A DNA stretch of 64,000 bases from Metaphire vulgaris. Taxonomy: Eukaryota; Annelida; Clitellata; Crassiclitellata; Megascolecidae. Numbering within the stretch: the first letter of the stretch is position 1; the number at the start of each line of letters is the position of its first letter. The translations under genes and the position numbers were made by a program. Below are positions 42,601 through 49,967 of this stretch, piece after piece. Under the pieces are notes generated by a model, which saw nothing but the letters and a program-made list of their open reading frames with translations, searched no databases and had not been told where the DNA came from. Location of the stretch: the NCBI GenBank assembly GCA_018105865.1, contig CM030842.1:14679867-14743866 (forward strand), read 5' to 3'.

Positions 42601-44709
42601 CATTTGACGGAGAAAGATGCAGGGCGGGCATATTTGTCTTGAACATGCTCATCGGCATTGTGTCGGCGCCCTTTTTCGTCGCCAGAGTCTGCTGTACGCA
42701 CTGGAACCTGCTCGCCGTGTCGACGGTCATCGATTCGGCCGCCGCCGAAGTGGAAAGTTCCAGCTCGGAAAAAGGATTCAGTTCGGTCTTCAGGCTACGG
42801 TCGCTGTTCCGACGCCGAGTTTCTTTTTTCCGTTTGGCGTTTGCGTCGCTCGTCGGCGGTGTGGCCACATGGTCGGAGTCGCTCATGTCTTCGTTTTCGA
42901 GATCTAGGAAAGGCAACGGCAGACTCGTCTTTCGGTGGCTAACCTGCTTCTGAATCGCTGTCTTTGCATATGCAACCTTTGCTTGGAAGGTTCTTTTCTT
43001 GCCCTTGCATCGCACCTGAGCTCTGCGGTTAGGAGGGGTGGTGGCATACAAGTGTAAATTACTCAACTCGCAGTCAAGTGAACTGAATGAATCACACTCT
43101 GAATTTACGTCAAGACAGTCAGCGGCATTTTCATTGGTTTCCCCTTCTTCGATTTCATAAAGTGTGTCAGGTACATTTTCATTGAAAAGTAATCTGAAAC
43201 ACATCCAGGACAGTAATCGATAGAGAGTGACACAGTAATGGTTACCGCGGGAATCACAGTAACTGCGATAATTACCACAGTAATGGGAAAAATTCATCAA
43301 AAACTGCAGTATTATCGTGGTAACAGATTTTTGTCATGTAGTAATACCACGGGGTGTTTACTATGGTAATACCACAGCAGCAGTATTATCAAGTTCAAAA
43401 TAACATTACTGATGACTCTGTGTAGGCCTTCTTGTTTTTCTGTATGTATGCATGTAAGTATGTAGAGTATTTAGTAACCCAGTATGTTATTTGTTATGTA
43501 AGCAAGCAAGTAAGTAGGCAAGCAAGTAAGAAAGTCAAGATTAGTGTGGCGACTAGTCGATAGACTGCGTGAACACATTAGGTACAGGTGCATTGAAACG
43601 CGGTGCTAGAGCAGCCAACTATGTACCAAATGTGCGGTCTAGAATTTGCATTCCTGTGTCCTTTTTAACTTGTATTGTTTGAGCACGTGGATTGTTGCTT
43701 CCTATTGCTCACAGTTAACAATGGAAAATGTGGCATTGACAAATTTATTAGAAGTATAAGTGAACGAATACCGATCACAAAATAAAACAGAGTAAGAGAT
43801 GTGTGGCCACATTACGAGAAGGTTCTAGTTGATGGTGATTTCAGCTCACGTGTGTTGTGTGCCCTGTTGTGGCGTGCTTTTGAAGTGGAAGTCTCGGAAT
43901 GATATCAGCGGACTTAAACTTTAATTATATTACCATTTAATTTCAGAAAATTCAGTCACAGTCAACCCGATCAACTCTACTGCCGAAATTGCAAGGTATC
44001 ACATTTTAGCCGCCCCAGCTATGACTGCCCCCGCTATGGCCGCCTCTGCTATGACCGCTCCCGTTATGACCACCACAGTTTTGACCGCCCCAGTTATGAT
44101 CACCTGTCACCGCCCCCAATAATAACCGCCATATAAATAAAAAACTATATATAGCCTTATAGTGTATAATATATACAGTACTGCTCAAAAAATTGCGATG
44201 ACGCCATGCAACGATCCACGAAATGGGTCGAGCCACCCATTGTGGCCACCCTCCTACGCATTTGCTAAGGCTCCTGAAATGCCGAGTCCCTGGGGATGGG
44301 CAGATGGCCCTTCTTTGCCGCTTCCCAAGTTCCTAGCCCCCAGAAAGCTTTAATACCGGCATCGAGTCGACAGAATGTTGCGCACTTCAAGCCCGTCCCC
44401 GATGCAAAATGCATAAAATAATTTAGGCGATATATCTGCGGCGTTAAAGTGAAACTTTCGTCGTCTATAATGGGTCGCCGTTGACGGTGGAGTATCGGGT
44501 ACCGTTCGCACGACGCCGGGCGTCGGCCTCTGCCGGGCGCACGACCCTCGACGACGACGCAGCCTCAAACACAAAGCATGTCGTCGAAGTTTTCACGGGC
44601 AATTATGCAGCGGAGAAGAAGAGAGCGCTCGTTTCGTCGTTGTCGTTGTCTTCTTTACTCGCCTGTTCTCTGCTAGCAGATCGTAGTCGTCGACGTCGAT
44701 TCCTGCCAT
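24507..44709 (-). CDS. MAP3K4: MAP3K4 (MEKK4) orthologue, with three frameshifts in this sequence
   Basis: MAP3K4 is a cytosolic MAP3 kinase that responds to stress and GADD45 proteins and activates MKK3/6 and MKK4/7, hence p38 and JNK (family knowledge). Exons, minus strand: predicted first 44663-44709, then 41482-43193, 39889-40098, 38961-39104, 38694-38845, 38137-38319, 37639-37736, 36802-36885, 35962-36236, 34962-35111, 33909-34070, 33177-33310, 32209-32290, 31612-31699, 30450-30545, 29507-29749, 29005-29075, 28394-28510, 27674-27857, 27325-27444, 25751-25854, 24507-24746 (stop). Ignoring three indels this gives about 1565 residues; human is 1608. The C-terminal kinase domain is intact: GEGQFGKV loop, Lys in AMKE, HRDIKG, DFG, and APE in MAPEVITNSQ. 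The N-terminal and central parts match remembered MAP3K4 blocks such as HECLKLRLEQRP, LLEEEWNFTK-like FLEEEWNFTK and GYNFGFEYHKEV-like YNFGFEYHKEV. Donors at 34961 and 35961 are GC. Confidence 0.95.
26090..26270 (+). repeat. LINE 3' tail and AT repeat
   Basis: GCTGTGGGAGTGCTTCTGAG, then AGAGGTGCTATACAAATATT and an ACATTACATT tail, match the 3' UTR of the CR1-like copy at 29170-29395; an (AT)n tract precedes it at 26102-26156. Confidence 0.7.
26983..27062. mobile_element. 80-bp TTAA mini-element, copy 1
   Basis: TTAACCCCTTATCTGG and CCAGTTAAGGGGTTAA flank an interior with GGATATATCCGTCCATTTTA. Both ends are TTAA. Confidence 0.8.
28744..28900 (+). repeat. tRNA-derived SINE, second family
   Basis: GGGGCAAAGTGGTGTAGGG (box A-like) and CGGGTTCAAATCTGACTC (box B-like) are followed by a body containing CAGCAACCTTAAGCAAG. 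In a MAP3K4 intron. Confidence 0.6.
29170..29395 (+). pseudogene. CR1-like LINE 3' end
   Basis: Translation FESVGPILWNALDASMRGLA, then FFKRLNTYLF, is the typical CR1/Rex C-terminus, followed by a 3' UTR with AGGCGCTATACAAATATTTTG and an ATTACATT tail. The same tail without coding sequence occurs at 26160-26270, 5915-5960, 39350-39400, 48264-48320 and 55520-55620. Confidence 0.75.
29923..30010. repeat. (GAT)n microsatellite
   Basis: GAT trinucleotides with ACA interruptions, in a MAP3K4 intron. Confidence 0.95.
30332..30411. mobile_element. 80-bp TTAA mini-element, copy 2
   Basis: TTAACCCCTTAACTG ... CAGTTAAGGGGTTAA, with AATGTAAAATGGACGGACAT inside; same family as 26983-27062 in the opposite orientation. 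Confidence 0.82.
31030..31350 (-). pseudogene. LINE RT C-terminal fragment
   Basis: Minus translation MGHVLTEESNLLREVQEGKM, GRPRTSMLEWML and AQDREEWRCWSRGTC matches the usual end of LINE ORF2. Located in a MAP3K4 intron; it resembles the fragment at 2225-3270. Confidence 0.78.
31830..31988. mobile_element. TIR element family B, copy 2
   Basis: Left end CAGGGCACGATTTGTAGG; right end TCACAAATCACATCATG is mutated. Flanks ATTGCATA and ATTACATA match at 7 of 8. Opposite orientation to the other copies; in a MAP3K4 intron. Confidence 0.8.
32379..32680. mobile_element. hAT-like MITE, old copy
   Basis: Right end GGGTCCAAGG...CAATGGTTCTCAAACTGG (complement) and left end CAGCGGATTTCTTGCATGG share scattered positions; flanks ATTTAGAA and GATTAGAA match 6 of 8. 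Confidence 0.55.
33453..33777. mobile_element. hAT-like MITE
   Basis: CAGTGGCATAGCAA and TTGCCACGCTACACCACTG ends, flanks GTCATAAC (33445-33452) and GTTATAAC (33778-33785) matching 7 of 8. Two TTTTTTGCTTG(T/C)C cores inside. In a MAP3K4 intron. Confidence 0.8.
34220..34700 (-). pseudogene. Decayed LINE C-terminal fragment
   Basis: Fragments of the LINE C-terminal pattern (a basic GRRSK-like stretch, a TFSKGQRTLERYYS block) remain on the minus strand with stops. In a MAP3K4 intron. Weakly supported. Confidence 0.5.
35697..35894. mobile_element. TIR element family A, copy 3
   Basis: Ends CAGTGTTTATTCTAG and CTAGAATAAACACTG, flanks CAGGTCGAG (35688-35696) and CAGGTCAAG (35895-35903), 8 of 9 identical. 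It lies in a MAP3K4 intron, 67 bp from the GC splice donor of the exon 35962-36236. Confidence 0.88.
36100..36150 (-). other. MAP3K4: Frameshift 2 in MAP3K4 exon 35962-36236
   Basis: The exon starts in the frame giving VKPPHGTNYRMFIPEA and ENRILQLLNVTCGRE, both conserved, but the conserved continuation TDPEVDGYLLLVNC and TIALVHIE is in another frame. A one-base loss near 36130 reconciles them and restores the phase needed at the next exon. The interval is too short for an intron. Confidence 0.75.
37378..37547. mobile_element. TIR MITE (GTAGAAC ends), copy 2
   Basis: CAGTAGAACTGTTATAATG and CATTATAATGTTCTAC ends; interior TATCCAATACGGTAGT and AACCGAGTCC match copy 1. In a MAP3K4 intron. Confidence 0.65.
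37655..37670 (-). other. MAP3K4: Frameshift 3 in MAP3K4 exon 37639-37736
   Basis: KFKENFHEARERSSKA is read in one frame and LGFAKMLRK, the next conserved block, in another, although they are contiguous in the family. The junction is AAGGCTCGGA; loss of one CT from CTCTC (or one extra base) explains it. The exon's splice phases fit the family only if the shift is corrected. Confidence 0.78.
39294..39352. repeat. (ATC)n microsatellite
   Basis: ATC run passing into ATT, followed by a LINE tail (GGCGCTATATAAATGC), in a MAP3K4 intron. Confidence 0.93.
39591..39655. repeat. (AT)n microsatellite
   Basis: Dinucleotide AT run in a MAP3K4 intron. Confidence 0.95.
42556..42564 (-). other. MAP3K4: Frameshift 1 in MAP3K4 exon 2
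   Basis: The frame coding ...NLNIPKDRFEFHR stops matching at about 42560 and the homologous protein continues in the next frame as TFTMLISLGNVPRKEKD, aligning with the human block DRLKFFETLRLLLKL without a gap if one base is ignored. The second frame has a TGA just upstream, and no GT donor lies nearby, so an intron does not explain it. It is a one-base insertion, real or from sequencing. Confidence 0.8.
43985..44110. repeat. Minisatellite, about 15-bp unit
   Basis: Eight or so imperfect units of CCGCCCCAGCTATGA type, upstream of MAP3K4 exon 2 in its first intron. Confidence 0.8.
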
Positions 44710-44850
44710 TGGCACAATAACAAAAACAACGACGACACCCGATGCTACATCGTCCCAACGTTCCTTCGTCCCAACGGTCGACAACACAGAGGGCCTGGGC
44801 ACCGAGACCACAGTCACCAGTCACCACACACATTGATATAGAGCATTTAT
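44460..44850. promoter_or_regulatory. CpG-rich 5' region of MAP3K4
   Basis: This block is much richer in CG dinucleotides (CGACGACG, GTCGTCG runs) than the AT-rich flanks and surrounds the predicted MAP3K4 start. It is the likely promoter and 5' UTR. Several short open frames on both strands are low-complexity products of the CGA repeats and are not believed. Confidence 0.5.
44663..44709 (-). CDS. MAP3K4: Predicted first coding exon of MAP3K4
   Basis: Exon 2 opens at 43193 with a single base that must complete a codon, so exon 1 has to end with two bases of a codon. In the CpG-rich block near 44.5-44.8 kb the first ATG on the minus strand (44709) begins MAGIDVDDYDLLAEN, and splicing at AG|GCGAGT (a GC donor) leaves exactly two bases and gives an acidic N-terminus running into LLFNENVPDTLYEI. 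The competing GT donor four bases on (GTAAAG) leaves the wrong phase. This is a prediction resting on phase and position only. Confidence 0.45.
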
Positions 44851-44962
44851 TTTGTGAATCTCTGGTCGCTCTCTTGGTTCCAATCATCCAATGTTCTGTT
44901 CCTTAACCGTCCTCGTGTCATTGACCCATTGGATAATGGATATACTGTACTTTGTTACTGTA

Positions 44963-45530
44963 AGGGCTCGTCCACAAATGACGTAACACGGCTAGGGGAG
45001 GGGGTCCGGACATTTGTTACGAAGTGTGACGAGGGGAGGGGGTTCCGTAAATGTGACGTAAAGCAACACAAAAGTTTTAAATGACGACCTTTTTGCTTGT
45101 CAGGCAGTGGCGGCTCTACCGGGGGGCCCGTATCCCCCTTTTGAGTGCCTGGCCCCCCAGTGGCCTCCCCAGTTGAGACCCTATACTTAATGATACATAC
45201 ATTAAACAACAAATAGTTTGCCCCCATGATTAGAAGTTGCCCCCCAACGGCTCCCCCACATGCCAAATCCTAGAACCGCCACTGTTGTCAGAGTATTTGG
45301 AGAGGGAAAATACTAGGATAACCATTTTTTGCTTGTCAGTATGTTTGGAGAGGGGAAAAAATACAAGGATGAATTACCTTTTTTGCTTGTCGACTTTTCA
45401 AAAGACGAAAACGGGGGTCGGCCCATTGTTACGTCATACTTTAAGGGGTCTGACTTTTTGTTGCGTTGCGTTACGTAGGGAGGAGGTAAAAAAGTGCCAA
45501 ATTGTGTTGCATCATTAATGGACGACCCCT
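44963..45530. mobile_element. PIF/Harbinger-like MITE with a nested hAT MITE
   Basis: Left AGGGCTCGTCCACAAATGAC and right ATTAATGGACGACCCCT are inverted, each bordered by TAA, a 3-bp target typical of PIF/Harbinger. A related shorter unit is at 19974-20113. The hAT-like 45105-45284 interrupts it. Confidence 0.65.
45105..45284. mobile_element. hAT-like MITE (CAGTGGCGGCTCTA ends)
   Basis: CAGTGGCGGCTCTA and TAGAACCGCCACTG are perfect inverses; flanks TTGTCAGG (45097-45104) and TTGTCAGA (45285-45292) match 7 of 8. Confidence 0.82.
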
Positions 45531-45552
45531 AACTGTAGGCTGCAAGCATGAG

Positions 45553-45830
45553 CAGTGTTTATTCTAGGCCTGTTTTTTAGAACCCCCCTAATTTTTATAT
45601 GTTGCATTGGGGATGGAAATCCCCCCAAAGTGTGATGAGAAGGGGCTTTTCATTTTGGAAGAAGGATAAAAGGAAAGATAAGGAAGGACATGATGACCTT
45701 TTTTGCTTGTCACCACAATTTGGAAGGATGAATAACCTTTTTTTTGTTTGTCAACATTTTTGGACACTCAGATCTTCCCCCCAAACATTGAAAAATCCCC
45801 CCAACGTCAAGGTGGCTAGAATAAACACTG
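45553..45830. mobile_element. TIR element family A, copy 4
   Basis: Ends CAGTGTTTATTCTAG and CTAGAATAAACACTG with a perfect 9-bp duplication AAGCATGAG (45544-45552 and 45831-45839). It is the longest copy and contains two TTTTTTGCTTGTC-like cores. Intergenic, between MAP3K4 and NDUFB2. Confidence 0.9.
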
Positions 45831-46364
45831 AAGCATGAGTATGCTCAAATGCACAAAGGAGTACAGCCATGGGTGCCCACACATTAGGGCAAGAGGGAGC
45901 AGTTGCCTTATAGAAAATGTAAATACCAACATTTCACATTGAAATTTACCATTACCATTCTGTCAAAAAGTACTGTGCCCCGGCCTGGAGAAATTTATGT
46001 GGCGAAATCGTGACCATTGTGTTTTGCCTCTACTGGAAAAATTTATGTGGGCACCCATGAGTAAAGCATGTCAATTACGAGTGAAGGAATTTTAGTGCAA
46101 GGTTTGGTTATCTCCGAAAACTAGGTTATTGAATGCGGATAGTAATTTAAGTGGGTGGACCCTCTCAAAGGTATTGCTGTTGCCTCTTTAACGTCCTAAA
46201 AAGTCTGACAAGCAAAAAGATGGCATCATCTTTTATCCACACTTGATCTATAGTCTATACAGCATAATGCCAATGTTTAATTTAACAGGTGGGCCACAAA
46301 AATGTAAATTCAAATATGGGCCATACAGATAAGGGTCATGAGAGCCGCTGTTCATAAGGAATTA

Positions 46365-46655
46365 AAGGTAAAGATAGGTCCCATACTCGAGTCCAAGCGT
46401 TGTGTTCCGGCACTTATCTCTGGTCTAGGCAATCAGCGATGTACCAGGTGTTATAAGCCATTAATCTGGGGTAGATTGCCATTACTTTCACCCACCCACA
46501 TTTTACCTTGCATCTTAACGCTGCTCCTCGTTTTACCACCACCCTCTAGCGAGTTAGGATGAGTCGACCTTAGGGATCCTGTGGGTATTGAACCCGTGAC
46601 CTTCTGCTCTATCGTCCAATGTTGTTACCAGTACCACTCTGTTAACTCCTCACCC
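46365..46655 (-). repeat. tRNA-derived SINE, third family, copy 1
   Basis: On the minus strand TAACAGAGTGGTACTGG and CACGGGTTCAATACCC form the tRNA-like head at about 46580-46650. The body, including GTCCCATACTCGAGTCCAAG on the plus strand, matches 4920-5090. Confidence 0.65.
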
Positions 46656-46831
46656 CCAAAAGGAATTACATTTGTATAAAAGTCAAGTTTCAATCCACAT
46701 AAATCAAGACAGCCACCATATTGATAAGCATATTGTATGTGCTGTACCCTGCATGTGGGTGCGTGCATTTTATACAGACTGTGTGTGTGTGAAATTTACA
46801 GAAAAAGTTTAAAACAGAAAATGAGTTACCT

Positions 46832-46849
46832 TTTATTTACTATTTTATT
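46832..46849 (-). terminator. NDUFB2: Poly(A) signals of NDUFB2
   Basis: Two AATAAA hexamers occur on the minus strand at 46844-46849 and 46832-46837, 64-81 bp after the NDUFB2 stop codon, the expected place for 3'-end processing of a short 3' UTR. Confidence 0.65.
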
Positions 46850-46912
46850 AACAACTATCACATATGAATAAGTTCCACTATTGTTTTTTTCAAACTTAGA
46901 ACCGACAACTGG

Positions 46913-48762
46913 TCAATCTTCGGTGAGTGGCGGAATTCCAAGTTCCTTGTCCGTCCATTTAGAAGGATCAGGATATTCAAAATGTCCCTTAAAATATGAA
47001 AAACAGACAATAAAAAATGGTTAGAACAAAAGCTTTTCAAATAAAACAAAATTTAGTCTGTCTTCATATGATTAACTAGACACTTGAAAGCTGCTAGAAA
47101 AATGTCTGAGTTCCTGGTAAAAAAAAAAAAAAAAGTAATTTTCAAATTGACAATGCCCATAAGGCCATCAGCCCATAGGTGGCTAAGTCTGGCCAGTCTC
47201 TTCCGCCCGAACCTATGATTAATGTTGCCATTGCTACTCATTTTGATGTTACTATCGCCCTCTGGCGATTAAGGCTGAGTCGACCTTAAATTGAACCCGT
47301 GTCCCTGCCCAGTGATATTACCACTCATCTATCTTCCCGCCCCTGAGTTCCTGGTACTATCTGAAAAAGAGGTACTATCTGAAATATGGCACATGAATCT
47401 AAACAATTTTTTTAATGACCCCAACAAATTAGTGGTATTAGAGTTTCAAGGTATTCAGAATTTCCTAGCAATTATAAAGCTCATAACAAAGAAGTGTCTG
47501 CAGAAAGTATTCATTTATGTATAAAATTAAAATTTAATTCTGCTTACCCAGTGTTTATTCTAGGCCTTCTCTGGGGGAAATTCCCCCCCAAGTTTTAATA
47601 TTCCTTCCCAAAATTGTTTACATGCTGGCTGGGGAATGGAAATTTCCCCCCCAAAAGTGTGGAGACTAACACACTTTTCCCCCCAAACATTACAAAATCC
47701 CCCAATGTCAAGGTGGCTAGAATAAACATTGTGCTTACCGCAAGGTGGCCGAAGTCATACCACACGTGAAATAGAATCCAATACCACATGACTGCCATGA
47801 TAGCTTCACTTTTAATGATATTGCCCTTTGGGATTTTTGTTTTTACACTACGGTAAGTCCACCTGAAAATGAACAGCACCTTTATTTATTATCCTATTTA
47901 TCTTGTTTAGTCAATCAAAGAGTCAATCAATTAAGCAATCAAATCAATCATTACACGGCAACTTGTTTTTCCCAGTTTTCCTAGTGTAATATAGGCAAAC
48001 CATGCAAGTCCAACCAACTAATAACAGCCAACAACCGTTAGCATATAAAGCTGGGGTTTTGTTGTAATGTAATGTAACGTAATGTAATCAGGGTGCGATT
48101 TGTGACCTGGAGCAGTGGGGGGAATATGTTGAGCTTGGAGGGGATGTAGTTGTTGGGGAAGTGTAGCAGCAGGGGGATGTAATGGTGGAGTTATGTAGCA
48201 GTAGGGGGGATGCTGTTGGGCAGTGGGGGGAGATATCCCCTTCCCCCTACAAATCGTGCCCTGAATGTAATGTAACAAAATATTTGTATAGCGCCTCTTG
48301 TGCCAGAACAAGGCAGAATGGCACATGAATGCACATTTGTAGAGTTTCTTCAGCATGTTAATTAAAAACACATTATACAGTGTTGTATTGATTATAATCA
48401 TTATAGTAACTGTACGGCTGCTACATCATATTGACAAATAACTTCCAACTAATGCCTTCCAGAAAATATGTTTTTTTTTACAAAAAAGCCCTCTATAAAG
48501 CAATCAATTGTGCTACCTTTACCATGAGTGCATAGGGCAGCAGTTCTCAAACTGTGCTCTGTGAACCTCCAGATGTCCATCAAAGCCCTTTAGGGGTTAG
48601 ACAACAGGGTTGAGAGCAGGCCAAAAGTATGATTAAAGGCAACCTATAACTTCTTTAACGGAATAATGAATGTGCAGTAGTACAATTCTTGTACAAATGC
48701 TGGGAGTCCATTAGAGCTGAATGTTTCACCCTCAAGACATTTCAACCCCAGGCTAATATTAC

Positions 48763-48802
<40 letters not shown>

Positions 48803-49158
48803 CAGAAATACTATTAAAAACGACTACAGTATAAAATAACTTTTTGCGGTTCTTTCCCGTTATTCGGACCCCAGTATAGGGATGGCTAGAGAGGCGTTAG
48901 GGTTATGGTAAGGGTTAGGTTCCCGACCGAAAAGCCATTACACTTAACTGGGGTCCGGATAACGGGAAAGTACCCTCGTTGCTTAAGCAATGTTCAGATG
49001 AGTAGATGTTAAGTGGGCGATAATAGCGGCGATTGGTGATGAGTGTCGTCTTACTCGGCGTCCGAGGAGGAGTAGCGAATGGACTTAACGATCGGCTTTA
49101 AGTCGTTCGAAACCAACGCCCTGGCCGCCGTGCTCAGCGTCTTCACGGCCCGAAACAT
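46913..49158 (-). CDS. NDUFB2: NDUFB2 orthologue, complex I accessory subunit
   Basis: NDUFB2 (AGGG subunit) is a small single-span accessory subunit in the membrane arm of mitochondrial complex I. Exons on the minus strand are 49055-49158, 47739-47862 and 46913-46987; phases join to about 100 residues (human 105). The start MFRAVKTLSTAARALVSN is a typical basic, amphipathic mitochondrial presequence. Exon 2 has the membrane segment AIMAVMWYWILFHVWYDFGH and exon 3 the family signature GHFEYPDPSKWTDKELGIPP, ending TED-stop. Two poly(A) signals lie 64-81 bp past the stop. The exon 2 donor is embedded in a transposon target-site duplication. A plus-strand open frame over exon 1 is an antisense shadow. 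The gene is divergent from SMCHD1. Confidence 0.95.
47155..47345 (-). repeat. tRNA-derived SINE, third family, copy 2
   Basis: Minus strand box A-like GATGAGTGGTAATATCACTGG and box B-like ACGGGTTCAATTT, with a GCCCTCTGGCGATTAAGG body shared with the copy at 46365-46655. In NDUFB2 intron 2. Confidence 0.6.
47549..47731. mobile_element. TIR element family A, copy 5, inserted on the NDUFB2 exon 2 donor
   Basis: Ends CAGTGTTTATTCTAG and CTAGAATAAACATTG are flanked by TGCTTACC (47541-47548 and 47732-47739). On the minus strand the duplication reads GGTAAGCA: the last exon base plus the GT donor of NDUFB2 exon 2. The donor is therefore present twice, once on each side of the element. Confidence 0.9.
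48089..48263. mobile_element. TIR element family B, copy 3
   Basis: Ends CAGGGTGCGATTTGTGA and TACAAATCGTGCCCTG with perfect 8-bp duplication AATGTAAT (48081-48088, 48264-48271). It landed in an ATGTA-repeat LINE tail in NDUFB2 intron 1. Confidence 0.88.
48848..48974. mobile_element. Second copy of the GGTACTTTCCC TIR family
   Basis: The left end GGTTCTTTCCCGTTATTCGG and the right end CCGGATAACGGGAAAGTACC match the ends of 16881-17059, again enclosing GTTAGGG-like sequence. The flanks CTTTTTGC and CTCGTTGC agree at 6 of 8 positions, consistent with an old 8-bp duplication. It sits 80 bp downstream of NDUFB2 exon 1, in its first intron. Confidence 0.75.
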
Positions 49159-49967
49159 TCCGCCGAAGAGAGTTTCTAGGGTTCACAACAGCTCAGCCGC
49201 CGATCTCCCACTAGCGTCAAGGTTATACAGATTTAGTAAGTATGTATAATCTCGTGGATTTATATAGCCCTAATGTATCAATTCCAAATTCATTTAGCCT
49301 GAAAGTGTGGATGCAACATGGCAGACTATCTAAAAAATTAAAATATAAGTCATAGTATTACTACAAGACAACAATCATCGTAAAACTGTCTTAATTTCGA
49401 AGTGTAGCCAAGGTGCAACAGTAAATTGCATTACAAAATAGATAGATCAACTGTTCTACGGTTTATAAATAATTCTCAAGAGTCAGGACACAGAATGAAT
49501 TTTGTCAGTCGTTACACTAATCAATACAAGCATCGTAACGTTGAACAACGGATTCCACAGTCCACTTTCACCCCGAGCTCTGAACTCTGAGCCAACGTGG
49601 GCCACATTACCATTGCGCAGCGGTATTCTCCTGGGTGTGATCAGCTAAAGGTTGAATATAAATATCCACCTAATCCATCCGTCAAACATTCATCGTCTTC
49701 TGACGGACGCATCTATAAATGAACCTACAACAGACAGACAGCCCATCTATCAATTCAGTGTCCCTCGGAATCGTCGAGACCAGCAGCTTGCCGCAGACAA
49801 TTAGTTCGTCTCATCTCTGTTTAAATGGGATTGGATGGTATGACCAGCGCTAGATAAACATAGCTATCTGATTTCCGGTCGGTCGCTTTGGTCTAGCAAA
49901 TGGCGTCGTATACGAACGACGGTTGTTTGTTTTTCCGTTAATCGAGGCGTTCATTTTTTAAAAGGCA
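49159..49967. promoter_or_regulatory. Divergent promoter region, NDUFB2 / SMCHD1
   Basis: About 0.8 kb separates the oppositely read start codons of NDUFB2 and SMCHD1, so both promoters and 5' UTRs must lie here. The sequence near both ends is CG-containing. No clear named factor site was recognised. A short degraded repeat tail (ATATAGCCC) is visible near 49265. Confidence 0.6.

Larger units (their letters stand above)
44711..46912. other. Intergenic region, MAP3K4 to NDUFB2
   Basis: Mostly transposon-derived: the nested Harbinger/hAT pair, family A copy 4 and a tRNA-derived SINE. Nothing coding was recognised. Confidence 0.65.

Noticed and set aside
24507..43193. MAP3K4 as a processed or dead pseudogene
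   Set aside because: Introns are present, nearly all splice sites are consensus and the kinase motifs are intact; three indels alone are better explained by sequence error or a recent allele.
44462..44887. Several arginine-, serine- and threonine-rich frames on both strands near 44.6 kb
   Set aside because: They come from CGA/CGTCG repeats in the CpG-rich block; only the short ATG exon that satisfies the MAP3K4 phase was kept, at low confidence.
49079..49250. Plus-strand open frame MDLTIGFKSFETNALAAV with a GTAAGT donor
   Set aside because: It is antisense to NDUFB2 exon 1, whose presequence, phase and downstream exons are convincing; SMCHD1 has its own start at 49968.
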